Shown: positions 19,487-28,852 of the stretch, one piece after another | How positions within the stretch are numbered: position 1 is the first letter of the stretch | Layout of the letters: every line of letters begins with the position of its first letter | Assembly (NCBI GenBank): GCA_011773465.1 | Contig: WVXO01000012.1 | Location: 2,368 to 66,367, forward strand | Length of the DNA stretch: 64,000 nucleotides | From: Candidatus Aminicenantota bacterium | GTDB taxonomy: Bacteria; Acidobacteriota; Aminicenantia; Aminicenantales; Aminicenantaceae | Reading direction: 5' to 3' | Made by a program: the position numbers and the translations under genes | The notes under the pieces: generated by a model | The model's input: only the letters and a program-made list of their open reading frames with translations | The model's database searches: none | What the model was told of the DNA's origin: nothing

Positions 19487-20239
19487 ATGAATAAAGTATT
19501 TTTATTTCTATTGATCATTTGTATCGCGGTGACTTGTGGGAGAGCCGGGGAGGATTTAACGGCAGAAGAGATACTTGCCATGAGAGATCAAAACATGGTT
19601 TTCAAAACCGCTTATTCAGAAATCGACATGATCATCACCATAAAAAAGAGGATTATCGAAAAAAAACTCACGAGCTACACAGAAGGAACAGAAAAATCTT
19701 TTGTTGAATTCCTGAGTCCTGCAAGAGACCGGGGAACAAAAATGTTGAAAATCGGAAAAGTTCTTAAAATATATTTTCCCTCTGCAGAGAGGGTGATGCG
19801 CCTTTCAGGCCACATGCTGAGGCAAAGCATGATGGGATCAGATTTCTCCTACGAGGACATGACAGAAACAGCCGAAGAGCTAAGGAAAGAATATGATGTC
19901 AAGCTTCTGGGAGAAGAGGTCTTTGGTGGGGCTCAATGTTATGTATTGGAGCTTGAGTCCAAAATTGAAAATAAAACTTATTTTTTTATAAAAATCTGGG
20001 TGGACAAGGAAAGATTTATCGGCTTAAAAGTGGAATTTTACGCCAAAAGCGGAAAACTCTTAAAGGTCCTTACTGTGGAAGACATTAAATCCTTCAAGAA
20101 CAGATTTTACCCCACAAAAGTCACGATGGAAGATAAATTAAGGAAAAACTCCAAAACTGAGATGATAATCAAACGTATCGAGTTTGATCTTCTCATTCCT
20201 CGAGGGACATTCACTGAAAGAAACTTAATGCGCAGGTGA
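19487..20239 (+). CDS. LolA-like outer membrane lipoprotein-sorting protein family
   Basis: Signal peptide; EFLSPARDRGTKMLKIGKVLKIYFPSAERVMRLSGHMLRQSMMGSDFSYEDM typical of this family; downstream of FtsX permeases. Confidence 0.8.
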   Translation: MNKVFLFLLIICIAVTCGRAGEDLTAEEILAMRDQNMVFKTAYSEIDMIITIKKRIIEKKLTSYTEGTEKSFVEFLSPARDRGTKMLKIGKVLKIYFPSAERVMRLSGHMLRQSMMGSDFSYEDMTETAEELRKEYDVKLLGEEVFGGAQCYVLELESKIENKTYFFIKIWVDKERFIGLKVEFYAKSGKLLKVLTVEDIKSFKNRFYPTKVTMEDKLRKNSKTEMIIKRIEFDLLIPRGTFTERNLMRR

Positions 20240-20248
20240 AATAAACTC

Positions 20249-20896
20249 TCAGCGGCTCCTTGAAGAAAAAGGCATTAGGATTGCCCCATGAGTAAAATCA
20301 CCGTAGACCTCAGCTTTTCCCTGCAAGAAAAGAAGGCCTACCAGTGCCCCTGTGGCAGCATCCAGCTCGTGGCCCGAGCATTCTATCTTCAGACCTGATA
20401 TCCCTAGCTTTCTAAGTCCCTTCTTCAATCCTGAAAGACTATGTTTGGCTCGAGGAATTCCCCAGATATCTTGGGCACCACCCGGATAAACCTCAAGAAC
20501 TTGAAATCCATCTGCTTCCAGAAGACTCCGAAGTCTAATTCCCCTCTTCGTCAGGTCTCTCATCGGCCCCAGCGTGATCGGGAAAAAAGGGATTCTCCTG
20601 CGTTTCAACTCTTCATCGCAGGGACGAAAATGAGATCCTGTGGTTTCGTCAATAGAGCTTCTTCCGGGAGGAAGAGTCAGAGGAGCATCGATGGCCACAA
20701 GGTCTGGCTTCTCTTCTTGGATGCAGCTCAAGATATCTTCATCAGAGTAGAGGAGTGAAGTTCTTGCTCTTAATCCTTTCAGGATGCATAATCCAGTCGG
20801 GCGGTGAGCAACGCCTGCTAAATCAACGCCTGCGACGAGAAAATTTTTCATTTTAACTTTATTCCCTGCTATATCATCCGGGCTGCCTGAAGTCAA
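20249..20896 (-). CDS. DUF429 family protein (predicted RNase H-like nuclease)
   Basis: VAGVDLAGVAHRPTGLCIL..., DLVAIDAPLTLPPGR, LEVYPGGAQDIW. Confidence 0.75.
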   Translation of the reverse strand: MTSGSPDDIAGNKVKMKNFLVAGVDLAGVAHRPTGLCILKGLRARTSLLYSDEDILSCIQEEKPDLVAIDAPLTLPPGRSSIDETTGSHFRPCDEELKRRRIPFFPITLGPMRDLTKRGIRLRSLLEADGFQVLEVYPGGAQDIWGIPRAKHSLSGLKKGLRKLGISGLKIECSGHELDAATGALVGLLFLQGKAEVYGDFTHGAILMPFSSRSR

Positions 20897-20931
20897 TAAG
20901 CCTCATCGAGATGGAAGAATCTTTTTTTCGT

Positions 20932-21023
20932 AAAAAAGGGGACGTGCTGCTTTTTCTGTATGAAATGTCGATGAGTAAAGACAGTCCTCTTCCTTCCAGA
21001 AAAAGTAGCCTGTCTCCTTTTTT
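20932..21023. repeat. Inverted-repeat element with arms AAAAAAGGGGACGTGCTGCTTTTTCTG / CAGAAAAAGTAGCCTGTCTCCTTTTTT
   Basis: 27-bp arms with about 4 mismatches; same core (AAAAGGGGACAGGCTACT) recurs as a solo arm near 35486. Confidence 0.75.
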
Positions 21024-21118
21024 CAATCACGGGAAAAAAGATGATTACTATCGAGATAATCGCCTTAGTAATATGGTATAATTACTAAGGATACGAACTT
21101 CAGAGCCCAGGAGGAGAG

Positions 21119-22090
21119 ATGAAAAAGAATCTTGTCTTAATCATTACCGTTTCTTTGTTGTTATCCGGTTGTGCACCCCACATCCACCTCGATTTTCTTG
21201 GAAAAGAGGAAATTCACGAAGTGCTCCTTATCAAGAGTCCGGCTAAAGAAAAAATCCTCATCCTTGATGTCGCGGGTCTCATCAGCACCACCCTTAATCC
21301 TGGATTGTTCGAAAGAGAAGGGGATATCCTCTCGAGAGTTTATTACAGGCTGGAGAAAGCCTCAGAAGATAAAAGGATTAAAGCGTTAATCCTGCGCCTG
21401 GATACTCCGGGCGGGGAAGTCACAGCAAGCGATATTCTTTACAACGAAATTATAAGATTCAAAGAGAAAAACCGCATCCCTGTCGTGGGCTTAATGATGG
21501 GGCTGGCCGCATCCGGGGGGTATTATGTCGCTTCAGCCTGTGACCATATCATTGCCCATCCTTCAACAATCACCGGGAGCATCGGTGTTATTTCAATTTT
21601 TCCCAACCTTCAGGAGCTCTTTACGAAAATCGGAATAAAGGTAAATGTCATTAAATCAGGAGAGATGAAAGATTCAGGAAGTGCCTTTAGAGATTTAACC
21701 GAAGAAGAGAAAAAGATTTTTCAAGATGTCATCGATGAACTGCACAACAAGTTTCTTGATGTGGTCTACCAAAAAAGGAAAGACTCGCTTTCCTTGGAGG
21801 AGCTAAAAAAAATAGCGGATGGCCGGATTTACACTGCCACTCAAGCCCACGAGCTAAGATTGATCGATGAAATTGGCTATTTTGATTCGGCTTTGAAGAA
21901 AGCTCTTTCTCTGGCTGACATTAAAGATGCAAAAGTTATCGCTTATACCTATTATCCTAAGAGAAAAACAAATATCTACGCCACAAAACTAGAGAAGTCT
22001 TCTCTGTTTGAAGGGAAAAGCTTTGAAGATATGCTTCGCTCTCTAAAAAGTGGCTTTTATTATCTCTGGTTGCCGCAGGTTTCTAGGTAA
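21119..22090 (+). CDS. sppA: Signal peptide peptidase SppA (lipoprotein form)
   Basis: Lipobox LLSGC; ILRLDTPGGEVTASDILYNEI; GLMMGLAASGGYYVASACDHIIAHPSTITGSIGVI. Confidence 0.9.
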   Translation: MKKNLVLIITVSLLLSGCAPHIHLDFLGKEEIHEVLLIKSPAKEKILILDVAGLISTTLNPGLFEREGDILSRVYYRLEKASEDKRIKALILRLDTPGGEVTASDILYNEIIRFKEKNRIPVVGLMMGLAASGGYYVASACDHIIAHPSTITGSIGVISIFPNLQELFTKIGIKVNVIKSGEMKDSGSAFRDLTEEEKKIFQDVIDELHNKFLDVVYQKRKDSLSLEELKKIADGRIYTATQAHELRLIDEIGYFDSALKKALSLADIKDAKVIAYTYYPKRKTNIYATKLEKSSLFEGKSFEDMLRSLKSGFYYLWLPQVSR

Positions 22091-22191
22091 TATAACAGCT
22101 CTCGCGGGAGAAGCTCTAACAAGAAAGGGGCAACTTAATCTCTGGTGATTGGTCGTATTTTATAAAATCAAACTAATTCGAATTTCTAAAA

Positions 22192-22380
22192 TTGTGGGCT
22201 TGATGAATCAAGCCCCTACAAAAGAAATTAAATCACTACAAAAGAAATCAAGTCCCTGCATATAATAAAAAATGTGTTTTTGATTAATCAGATCCCTTTG
22301 AATAATCAAAAGGTGGGCTTGATGAATCAAGCCCCTACAAATTAAATCAAGCCCCCTCAAGATAAATCAAATCCCTGCAA
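22192..22380 (-). repeat. REP-like cluster, reverse orientation, two copies of a full/half/half pattern
   Basis: tgggcttgatgaatcaagcccctaca occurs twice, each followed by truncated ...aaatcaagtccctgca-type half-units. Confidence 0.85.
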
Positions 22381-22386
22381 TTTAAT

Positions 22387-22791
22387 CTATTTGCTAATCT
22401 TGGCTTCAATTTCAAAAGCTGGCGGATTTAAAATATGTATTTTAACAGAACAACCATCCACAGCTTTGATCACAGCGTTTTTATACTTCTCAGGAAACTC
22501 GGAAGGAAGTTGAATCTCGATTGATATTTTCTCTATCATCTTTGTCTCTGGGCTCCTGCTCGTCCTCATTATTAGGGATGCTTTTTCAGCAGATATCCCT
22601 CGCTTGTTGCAGAAAGCAAGAACATAATAGCCAGCACAGGTAGCAATAGAGGCCAGAAACAAATCAAATGGGGAAGGTTCCGAGCCCTCACCATCTTGGT
22701 ATGCTGGCTGATCGGTTTTTATGACAAATCCTTTGTATTCGGCTTCCACCCGCACACCACCCGGGAAGGAAACGTTCATTTCTCGATCCAT
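22387..22791 (-). CDS. OsmC family protein
   Basis: DGEGSEPSPFDLFLASIATCAGYYVLAFCNKRGI, typical OsmC/YhfA-like Cys motif. Confidence 0.85.
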   Translation of the reverse strand: MDREMNVSFPGGVRVEAEYKGFVIKTDQPAYQDGEGSEPSPFDLFLASIATCAGYYVLAFCNKRGISAEKASLIMRTSRSPETKMIEKISIEIQLPSEFPEKYKNAVIKAVDGCSVKIHILNPPAFEIEAKISK

Positions 22792-22812
22792 ATCTTTCCT
22801 CCTCTCCGCTTA

Positions 22813-23517
22813 TTATTTTACAGTTTGCCGGATAACAGCTTTCGAAAAAATAGCGAGCAACAATTTCCTATCTTTTGATGTCAAAGCGAATCTTCCAAAA
22901 AGGTCATAAATCATTTCTGTCATATGGCGTTTGTTTGTGCTGTGAATAAAATTACTCTCCTCCAATTTGAGAAGAATAAGGCGTATGCATTCCTCCTGTT
23001 CCTTTCGGGAAAGAGGCTTTTCTCTTGTAGCCTCAACTTCTTTAAAATAACCAAAGGCGAATATATGAAACAGGGTCAGGAGCACAGCAGAAGCAAGGTT
23101 ATAAGAAGGCTGTCGTGTGGCTTGGGGAATCACAAACCTGAAATTTGAGGAGCGCAGCTCCTCTGAAGTCAGGCCTGTCCTTTCACTTCCAAACAGAAGC
23201 CCGATCTTTGTAGAGGCGGGAAATTGAAACATTTTTTCCACGGCATCCTTTAGTGAAACAGAAGGAAAATTCTTCCTTATCTTCGAGGTGGAAGCAAAAA
23301 TTATATCCAGATCAGACGTCGCTTCGTTCACGTCAGGATAAAATCTGGCTCTCTCCAGTATATCTCGGGCATGAACTGCAGTCACATAGGATTTCTTGTC
23401 TAAGTTCTTAACGCCCACAAGCCTTAATTTATCAAATCCTGTATTTTTCATATTTCGAGCGACAAGGCCGATATTTTCTGGATTTTTAGGACGGACAAGA
23501 ACAACAGTGAATTTCAT
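22813..23517 (-). CDS. TrmJ/TrmH-type (SPOUT) RNA methyltransferase
   Basis: VVLVRPKNPENIGLVARNMKNTGF; IGLLFGSERTGLTSEEL; VIPQATRQPSYNLASAVLLTLF. Confidence 0.9.
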   Translation of the reverse strand: MKFTVVLVRPKNPENIGLVARNMKNTGFDKLRLVGVKNLDKKSYVTAVHARDILERARFYPDVNEATSDLDIIFASTSKIRKNFPSVSLKDAVEKMFQFPASTKIGLLFGSERTGLTSEELRSSNFRFVIPQATRQPSYNLASAVLLTLFHIFAFGYFKEVEATREKPLSRKEQEECIRLILLKLEESNFIHSTNKRHMTEMIYDLFGRFALTSKDRKLLLAIFSKAVIRQTVK

Positions 23518-23652
23518 CTTCTGATTAGTTTTGTTTGTCTGGCTGACAAGAATCTTTTTAATTATCTTGGTCGCTTTCTTTCTTTTCTTTCTCTTTTTCC
23601 ATGCTTTTCTTCTTTCTCTTTTTCCTCCTTTTTGGCTCTGGCATTTCTTCGG

Positions 23653-24324
23653 TTATTTTTTTGCCAGACTCTCGCTTTCTATCCAGTTTACCGTTAAATC
23701 AATAATCACCTTTAGGTCATTTAGATCTTTATCCCCCCATTTTCTATAATAATGACTTTCCCCGTCACTAAGCCATGCTGCCATTTTTGCACATTCTTTT
23801 ATCCTTGGATCATCAATATATTGTTCAACACAATCAAGCAAGCTCTTATTTTCTATTTCTTCCTTTTCATCTTTTTTTTCATGGATTAAATAGTCTTTTA
23901 TTAAAAATTCAATAGCCCTCCTAAAGCCTGGGCCATAGATATTCTTTAGTCTCCTTTGCTCTGCTATTCGGGCTTCATTATAAACTTCACAGAATTGAGC
24001 TGATATGTTTGCTATCGTTTCAGAAAAAACCTTCTCTTTAACTCTTATAGGCTCACTGCTACTGTAATAGTATTCAATCTCCACCTGACTTCTTTCATCT
24101 GCTGTCGAAGTGCGATAGTAAGCAATGAAAAGCTTTTGACAGTTCTCTTTTGGGCACTCAAATACTGCTTGTAGGCCTCTATTATCCACCGATGCGTACC
24201 TGTAGACAGGTTTTATACTACTGTGGCATAAAGGACAAAAATCTTGAATCTTATTTACTTTGAAATCCTTTTTATGTAAGGCGAGGTCAATCTCGTATTC
24301 TGCTTTTATGGTTGTAGTCATCAA
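23653..24324 (-). CDS. DUF4145-like protein
   Basis: CPLCHSSIKP...; NIYGPGFRRAIEFLIKDYLI. Confidence 0.6.
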   Translation of the reverse strand: MMTTTIKAEYEIDLALHKKDFKVNKIQDFCPLCHSSIKPVYRYASVDNRGLQAVFECPKENCQKLFIAYYRTSTADERSQVEIEYYYSSSEPIRVKEKVFSETIANISAQFCEVYNEARIAEQRRLKNIYGPGFRRAIEFLIKDYLIHEKKDEKEEIENKSLLDCVEQYIDDPRIKECAKMAAWLSDGESHYYRKWGDKDLNDLKVIIDLTVNWIESESLAKK

Positions 24325-24493
24325 TCACATCCTTGATCAGAGATTTATCCAGGCGAGTACTACCATTTTACATTAGTCCCTCCTTGAAAAGCAACGAAGA
24401 GATCGATGGTAATTAATGTGTGGTTTTTCTGCCCCCGACAAACTAAAAACTATCTATCAGCGCTATTCCAGCAAGATTGATTAATAATTCTAA

Positions 24494-24916
24494 CTAATAC
24501 TTCCCCGTGCTTCCAAATCCTTCTTTTCCGCGCGACGTGTTCTCCAGTTCATCTGCTTCGACAACCTTCACCTCAGTAACGGGCTGGACTAAGAGCTGAG
24601 CAATCTTCATCCCTTTTTCGATAAGATAAGGCTCGTTTCCGAGGTTCACCATAACAACCCGGACCTCCCCCCTGTAGCCTGAATCGATAACTCCTGCTAA
24701 CCGATGGACTCCTTTAAGGGAGATGCCACTCTTATCCCAGACCAACCCTACGTAGCCTTCTGGAACAGCCACTCTAATCCCTGTGGGAACAGGCTTGACA
24801 TCTCCTGCTTCTAAAACACAATCTACAGAAGAGAAAATATCCAATCCAGCATCCCCCTTATGCTGATAAAGGGGGAGTTTAGCATCCTCATGAATTCTTT
24901 GAATTTTGAGTTCCAT
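24494..24916 (-). CDS. dut: dUTP diphosphatase
   Basis: PLYQHKGDAGLDIFS; LVWDKSGISLKGVHRLAGVIDSGYRGEVRVVMVNLG; RGKEGFGSTGKY. Confidence 0.95.
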   Translation of the reverse strand: MELKIQRIHEDAKLPLYQHKGDAGLDIFSSVDCVLEAGDVKPVPTGIRVAVPEGYVGLVWDKSGISLKGVHRLAGVIDSGYRGEVRVVMVNLGNEPYLIEKGMKIAQLLVQPVTEVKVVEADELENTSRGKEGFGSTGKY

Positions 24917-24919
24917 GGT

Positions 24920-25618
24920 TCAAACGCCTTCGATTCTGACTTCTGAAAAATAGGGCTCAGCAATCTTGGCTAATCCCTGAACCTCTTCGCGACGATAAGG
25001 CTTTTTTTGAAGATAATGACTATCCATGGTGTTTAAGGGAACGAATTGCTGTAGCTGGAAAATATTTGCTCCATCGAGCATCTGACAGATTTTTTTGATA
25101 TCTTCCGGTCCTACAAGACCAGGTACCAAAGTGGTCCGGAATACATACCCAAGGCCTGAATTTTTGATGATGTCAACGCTTCGGACAATGTCCTCTTGAT
25201 TCACCGTGGCTCTGGTTACCTCTCGATATCGCGTTAACGGAGCCTTCACATCCATGGCGATATGATCAATGAGTCTCTTCTGAATGAGATCTTCAAGCCT
25301 TGAAGGAAAGGAGCCATTTATGTCGACCTTCACTAAAAGGCTCCTATCTTTTATGAGAATAAGCAAGGTTTCTAGATCATCATGAAGCAGTGGTTCTCCG
25401 CCGGAAATACAGATGCCCTCAAGCCAGCCTTTTCTCAAATCAAGGAAGCTGAGGAAATAATCCAAGGGAAACGTGGGCAGAATCTCCGGCCGAAGCACCA
25501 GATCCGCATTGTGGCAAAAGGGACATCTGAAGTTACATCCGCCCAAAAACACAGTTGAGGAAATATGCCCTGGAAAATCTTTCGGGGCAAATTTTTCTAG
25601 GCCTTTGATCTCAACCAA
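24920..25618 (-). CDS. nrdG: Anaerobic ribonucleoside-triphosphate reductase activating protein (radical SAM)
   Basis: FLGGCNFRCPFCHNADLV (CxxxCxxC); downstream of nrdD. Confidence 0.9.
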   Translation of the reverse strand: MVEIKGLEKFAPKDFPGHISSTVFLGGCNFRCPFCHNADLVLRPEILPTFPLDYFLSFLDLRKGWLEGICISGGEPLLHDDLETLLILIKDRSLLVKVDINGSFPSRLEDLIQKRLIDHIAMDVKAPLTRYREVTRATVNQEDIVRSVDIIKNSGLGYVFRTTLVPGLVGPEDIKKICQMLDGANIFQLQQFVPLNTMDSHYLQKKPYRREEVQGLAKIAEPYFSEVRIEGV

Positions 25619-25863
25619 TCCTCTAGCTCCGTACGGTTATTTAACACGGTAACAACTTCTCCATTCTCCTGAAGGACTAAGGTGGGGATGATGATTGCTC
25701 CTTCATCATCTCGTTTGAGAAAGTTTAGAAACTCTCTTATTTTCAGCCTGTTTTCTTTAAAAACAAGGTTACATTCCCGTACCTTAAAATCAGCCCCTCC
25801 TAAATATTTCTTTATTTCGTCGCATTTTGAACAATTTGGATAGGTAAAAAGGAAGTATTCCAT
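25597..25863 (-). CDS. Glutaredoxin-like protein
   Basis: YFLFTYPNCSKCDEIKKYLGGADFKVRECNL (CxxC); located between nrdD and nrdG. Confidence 0.8.
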   Translation of the reverse strand: MEYFLFTYPNCSKCDEIKKYLGGADFKVRECNLVFKENRLKIREFLNFLKRDDEGAIIIPTLVLQENGEVVTVLNNRTELEDWLRSKA

Positions 25864-25866
25864 CGT

Positions 25867-27939
25867 CTAACCTATCTTTGAGTAAGGAGTTCTTTCTTGG
25901 AATTCCTGCTGCTTGCCGTCGTTCCAGGTGCTAACGGGCCTCAGGTAACCCACTATCCTGGAGTAAACTTCTGTCTCTTCGTCGCATTCAGGACATTTGG
26001 GGAACTCTCCCTTAACATATCCATGATTCGGACAGACGCTAAAAGTGGGAGTGATACTGAAATAGGGGAGTTTTGTTTCAGCAATCTTCCTGACTAATTT
26101 TTTGCATGTTTCCTTGTCAATTGCTTCGGGGAGAAAGGAATGAAATATAGTCCCCCCTGTATAAAGCGGCTGAATATCCTTTTGATGCTCCACAGCTTCG
26201 AAGATATCTCGAGTTGCGTCCACGTTGAGCTGAGTTGAATTAGTGAGATAGGGATACTTATCTGTTCCTGCAGTGATGATGCTGTGGTATTTCTGTTTGT
26301 CAAGCCTTGCCAGGCGGTAAGAAGTTGATTCCGCCGGTGTTGCCTCCAAATTATAAATACTGCCTGTCTCTTCCTGAAATTCTTTGATGGTATCTCTCAT
26401 GAATTCGAGCACTTCCAAGGTGAATTCCTTTCCTTCTGGAGTGCCGATTCCTTTTCCCAGAAAATTCAGACAGGCCTCATGCATGCCGCAAATACCGATG
26501 GTGGAAAAATGATTATCAAAATGACCAAGGTAGACCATGGTGTAAGGCATCATTCCTTTGGCCATCATGTTATTGACGACTTCTCTTTTCGTCTCGAGCG
26601 ATTCTTTGGCTAATATCATTATATTCTTTAACCTGGCAAAGAACTCCTCACGCGAGCTTGCTTCATAACCAATTCTGTTGAGGTTTATGGTCACCACACC
26701 TACCGAACCTGTAGAATCTCCTGGTCCCCACATGCTGCCAGGTCTTCTCTGGAGTTCCCGCTGGTCAAGGTTTAAGCGACAGCACATGGCTCTTATGTCA
26801 CCGGGATCCAGGTTTGTACCGATATAATTTTGAAAATAAGGGATTCCATACTTGGCCGTGACTTCAAACAGAAGATTGGCGTTCGGAGAATCCCAGTCAA
26901 AATCTTTGGTTAAATTGTAAGTAGGTATCGGAAAAGTAAAAACACGGCCCTTCTGGTCTCCTTTGAACATCAACTCCAGAAAAGCCTTATTGATCATATC
27001 CATTTCTTTCTGGTAATCTCCATAGGTCGAATCCTGCTCTTCTCCTCCGATAATAACATTCTTATCCTTCATGTCTGCGGGAACCGTCCAATCAAAAGTC
27101 AGGTTGGAGAAAGGAGTCTGCCATCCCCATCGAGAGGGAACGTTCAGCCCAAAGATAAGCTTCTGGATATCTTGTTTGACGCTTTCGAAGTCAAGGTTGT
27201 CGGCTCTAACAAAAGGGGCCAGAAGAGTATCGACACTGGAAAAAGCTTGAGCCCCAGCAAATTCTCCCTGCATTGTGCCGATAAAATTCACCATATGCAG
27301 AGTTGCCGTTTCCATATGTTTAGCAGGAAAAGAATGGACTTGATTGGGCACATGACCGAATCCTTTTTTGAGAAGGTTCTCCAGTGACCAGCCCGCACAA
27401 TAGCCCACGATAGGGTAGGAAAGGTCATGGACATGGAAATCTCCTTCCATATGAGCCTTCTTGATTTTGTCTGAATAAAGCTGGTTGAGGGCGAAATTCG
27501 AAAGAACCTCGCCGGCCACTCTGGCATTCAGCCCTGAAAAACTCATCACGCCTTCGTTGCTGTTCTCTTTTATCTTCCAATCAGCATCATTGATGTAATC
27601 CTTGATTAGTCTCTCTAGATTGATACCAGTCTCCCTTGCCTCCCTGATCTCTTTGTGCCTTTCCCTATAAAGTATGTATGACTTAGCAATCTCATGATAT
27701 CCCCGCTTCATAAGCACCATCTCTACGATGTCTTGGATCTGTTCCACAGAGGGAATGGTATAGCCTCCGAATTTTTCTTCCAGCATGAAAGTCACAATAT
27801 CAGAGACTGTTCTGGCTGCGCCATTATCTGTAAGCCCGTGAGATTCCATCGCCTTATAAACTGCGTTTGTAATCTTATCCTGAACAAAGTCAGCAATATT
27901 GCCATCTCTTTTCTTGATTCTGGAAATTGTCCTCGGCAT
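25867..27939 (-). CDS. nrdD: Anaerobic (class III) ribonucleoside-triphosphate reductase with ATP-cone
   Basis: N-terminal ATP-cone (IKKRDGNIADFVQDKITNAVYKAM); C-terminal CPNHGYVKGEFPKCPECDEETEVYSRIVGYLRPVSTWNDGKQQEFQER (zinc finger and glycyl-radical motif). Confidence 0.95.
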   Translation of the reverse strand: MPRTISRIKKRDGNIADFVQDKITNAVYKAMESHGLTDNGAARTVSDIVTFMLEEKFGGYTIPSVEQIQDIVEMVLMKRGYHEIAKSYILYRERHKEIREARETGINLERLIKDYINDADWKIKENSNEGVMSFSGLNARVAGEVLSNFALNQLYSDKIKKAHMEGDFHVHDLSYPIVGYCAGWSLENLLKKGFGHVPNQVHSFPAKHMETATLHMVNFIGTMQGEFAGAQAFSSVDTLLAPFVRADNLDFESVKQDIQKLIFGLNVPSRWGWQTPFSNLTFDWTVPADMKDKNVIIGGEEQDSTYGDYQKEMDMINKAFLELMFKGDQKGRVFTFPIPTYNLTKDFDWDSPNANLLFEVTAKYGIPYFQNYIGTNLDPGDIRAMCCRLNLDQRELQRRPGSMWGPGDSTGSVGVVTINLNRIGYEASSREEFFARLKNIMILAKESLETKREVVNNMMAKGMMPYTMVYLGHFDNHFSTIGICGMHEACLNFLGKGIGTPEGKEFTLEVLEFMRDTIKEFQEETGSIYNLEATPAESTSYRLARLDKQKYHSIITAGTDKYPYLTNSTQLNVDATRDIFEAVEHQKDIQPLYTGGTIFHSFLPEAIDKETCKKLVRKIAETKLPYFSITPTFSVCPNHGYVKGEFPKCPECDEETEVYSRIVGYLRPVSTWNDGKQQEFQERTPYSKIG

Positions 27940-28059
27940 ATGCCGCCTCCTCTATATATACAAAGAATTAATTGCTCTTTTTTTCTCATTCCCCAACAGA
28001 AAAACCCCAGAATTAACGCTCTCTAACCCCTTAAAAAAAAGAAATAGGGAATGAAAAAA

Positions 28060-28107
28060 ATGCCATATGTTGTATATTCCTTGAATGAGAGATACAAAAT
28101 ATTGTAT
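28060..28107 (-). promoter_or_regulatory. Tandem NrdR-box-like palindromes upstream of nrdD
   Basis: ATGCCATATGTTGTAT (28060-28075) and ATACAAAATATTGTAT (28092-28107), starts 32 bp apart, 12/16 identical, about 120 bp upstream of the nrdD start. Confidence 0.7.
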
Positions 28108-28183
28108 CTGCGACAAAAAATTTATACCCTACTATCTTCTTTGTCAAGTGTTTTTTTAAATTTTTTTATTTTTTTTCAATAAG

Positions 28184-28349
28184 TGCGGGTTTGATGGATC
28201 AAACCCCTACAATAAAAATATAATTTATCTTGTGTAGGCGTTTGATTTATCTTATGTAAGGGTTTAGGTTTATCCAGTGTACATGTTTGATTTATCTTAT
28301 GTAGGGGCTTGATTTATCTGTAGGGGCTTGATTTATCAAGCCCACCTTT
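28184..28349 (+). repeat. REP-like cluster, one reverse unit then forward half-units ending in a full palindrome
   Basis: gtgcgggtttgatggatcaaacccctac; then ...gtaggcgtttgatttatcttatgtaagggtttagg...gtaggggcttgatttatctgtaggggcttgatttatcaagcccacctt. Confidence 0.9.
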
Positions 28350-28375
28350 TTATCGTATTAATAAAGAGGTGATAA

Positions 28376-28768
28376 ATGAGATCAATTGAAGTCAGGACTC
28401 AGGCAAGAGAAGAATTGGTGGATATAACAGCAAAAGTCAGAGAAGAGCTGGTTTCTACAGGTATTAAAGACGGAATCTGCTATGTCTATGTCCCCCACAC
28501 AACAGCCGCAGTGACCATCAACGAGAGTGCTGATCCCTCTGTTAAAGAAGATATCCTCATGACTCTGAGAAAAATCGTCCCGGATTCCCTCCCCTACAAA
28601 CACTCTGAAGGAAACTCCCCTGCCCACGTTAAAGCCTCTCTTATCGGCTCCTCGATCAAGGTTATCGTAGAAGAGAGACAGCTTTCTCTCGGGACTTGGC
28701 AGGGGATCTTCTTCTGCGAATTTGATGGTCCAAGAAATCGCAGGGTCTTTATAAAAACTTCTTCTTAA
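28376..28768 (+). CDS. YjbQ family (secondary thiamine-phosphate synthase-like) protein
   Basis: GICYVYVPHTTAAVTINESADPSVKEDIL; LGTWQGIFFCEFDGPRNRRVFI. Confidence 0.92.
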   Translation: MRSIEVRTQAREELVDITAKVREELVSTGIKDGICYVYVPHTTAAVTINESADPSVKEDILMTLRKIVPDSLPYKHSEGNSPAHVKASLIGSSIKVIVEERQLSLGTWQGIFFCEFDGPRNRRVFIKTSS

Positions 28769-28852
28769 GAATCTAGGAAATTGCTTGTTAGAAGGACATA
28801 ACTCACGAACGATGAAAATGGATTAAGGTTATGCTTTCTTAGGTTCAATATA

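Noticed and set aside
23531-23749. 72-aa hydrophobic plus-strand ORF
   Set aside because: Phe/Leu-rich translation of a T-rich intergenic stretch overlapping the 3' end of the DUF4145-like gene; low-complexity artefact.
28141-28180. Long T-rich tract (tttttttaaatttttttattttttttc) as a regulatory UP element
   Set aside because: AT-rich intergenic sequence between divergent genes; no specific evidence beyond composition.
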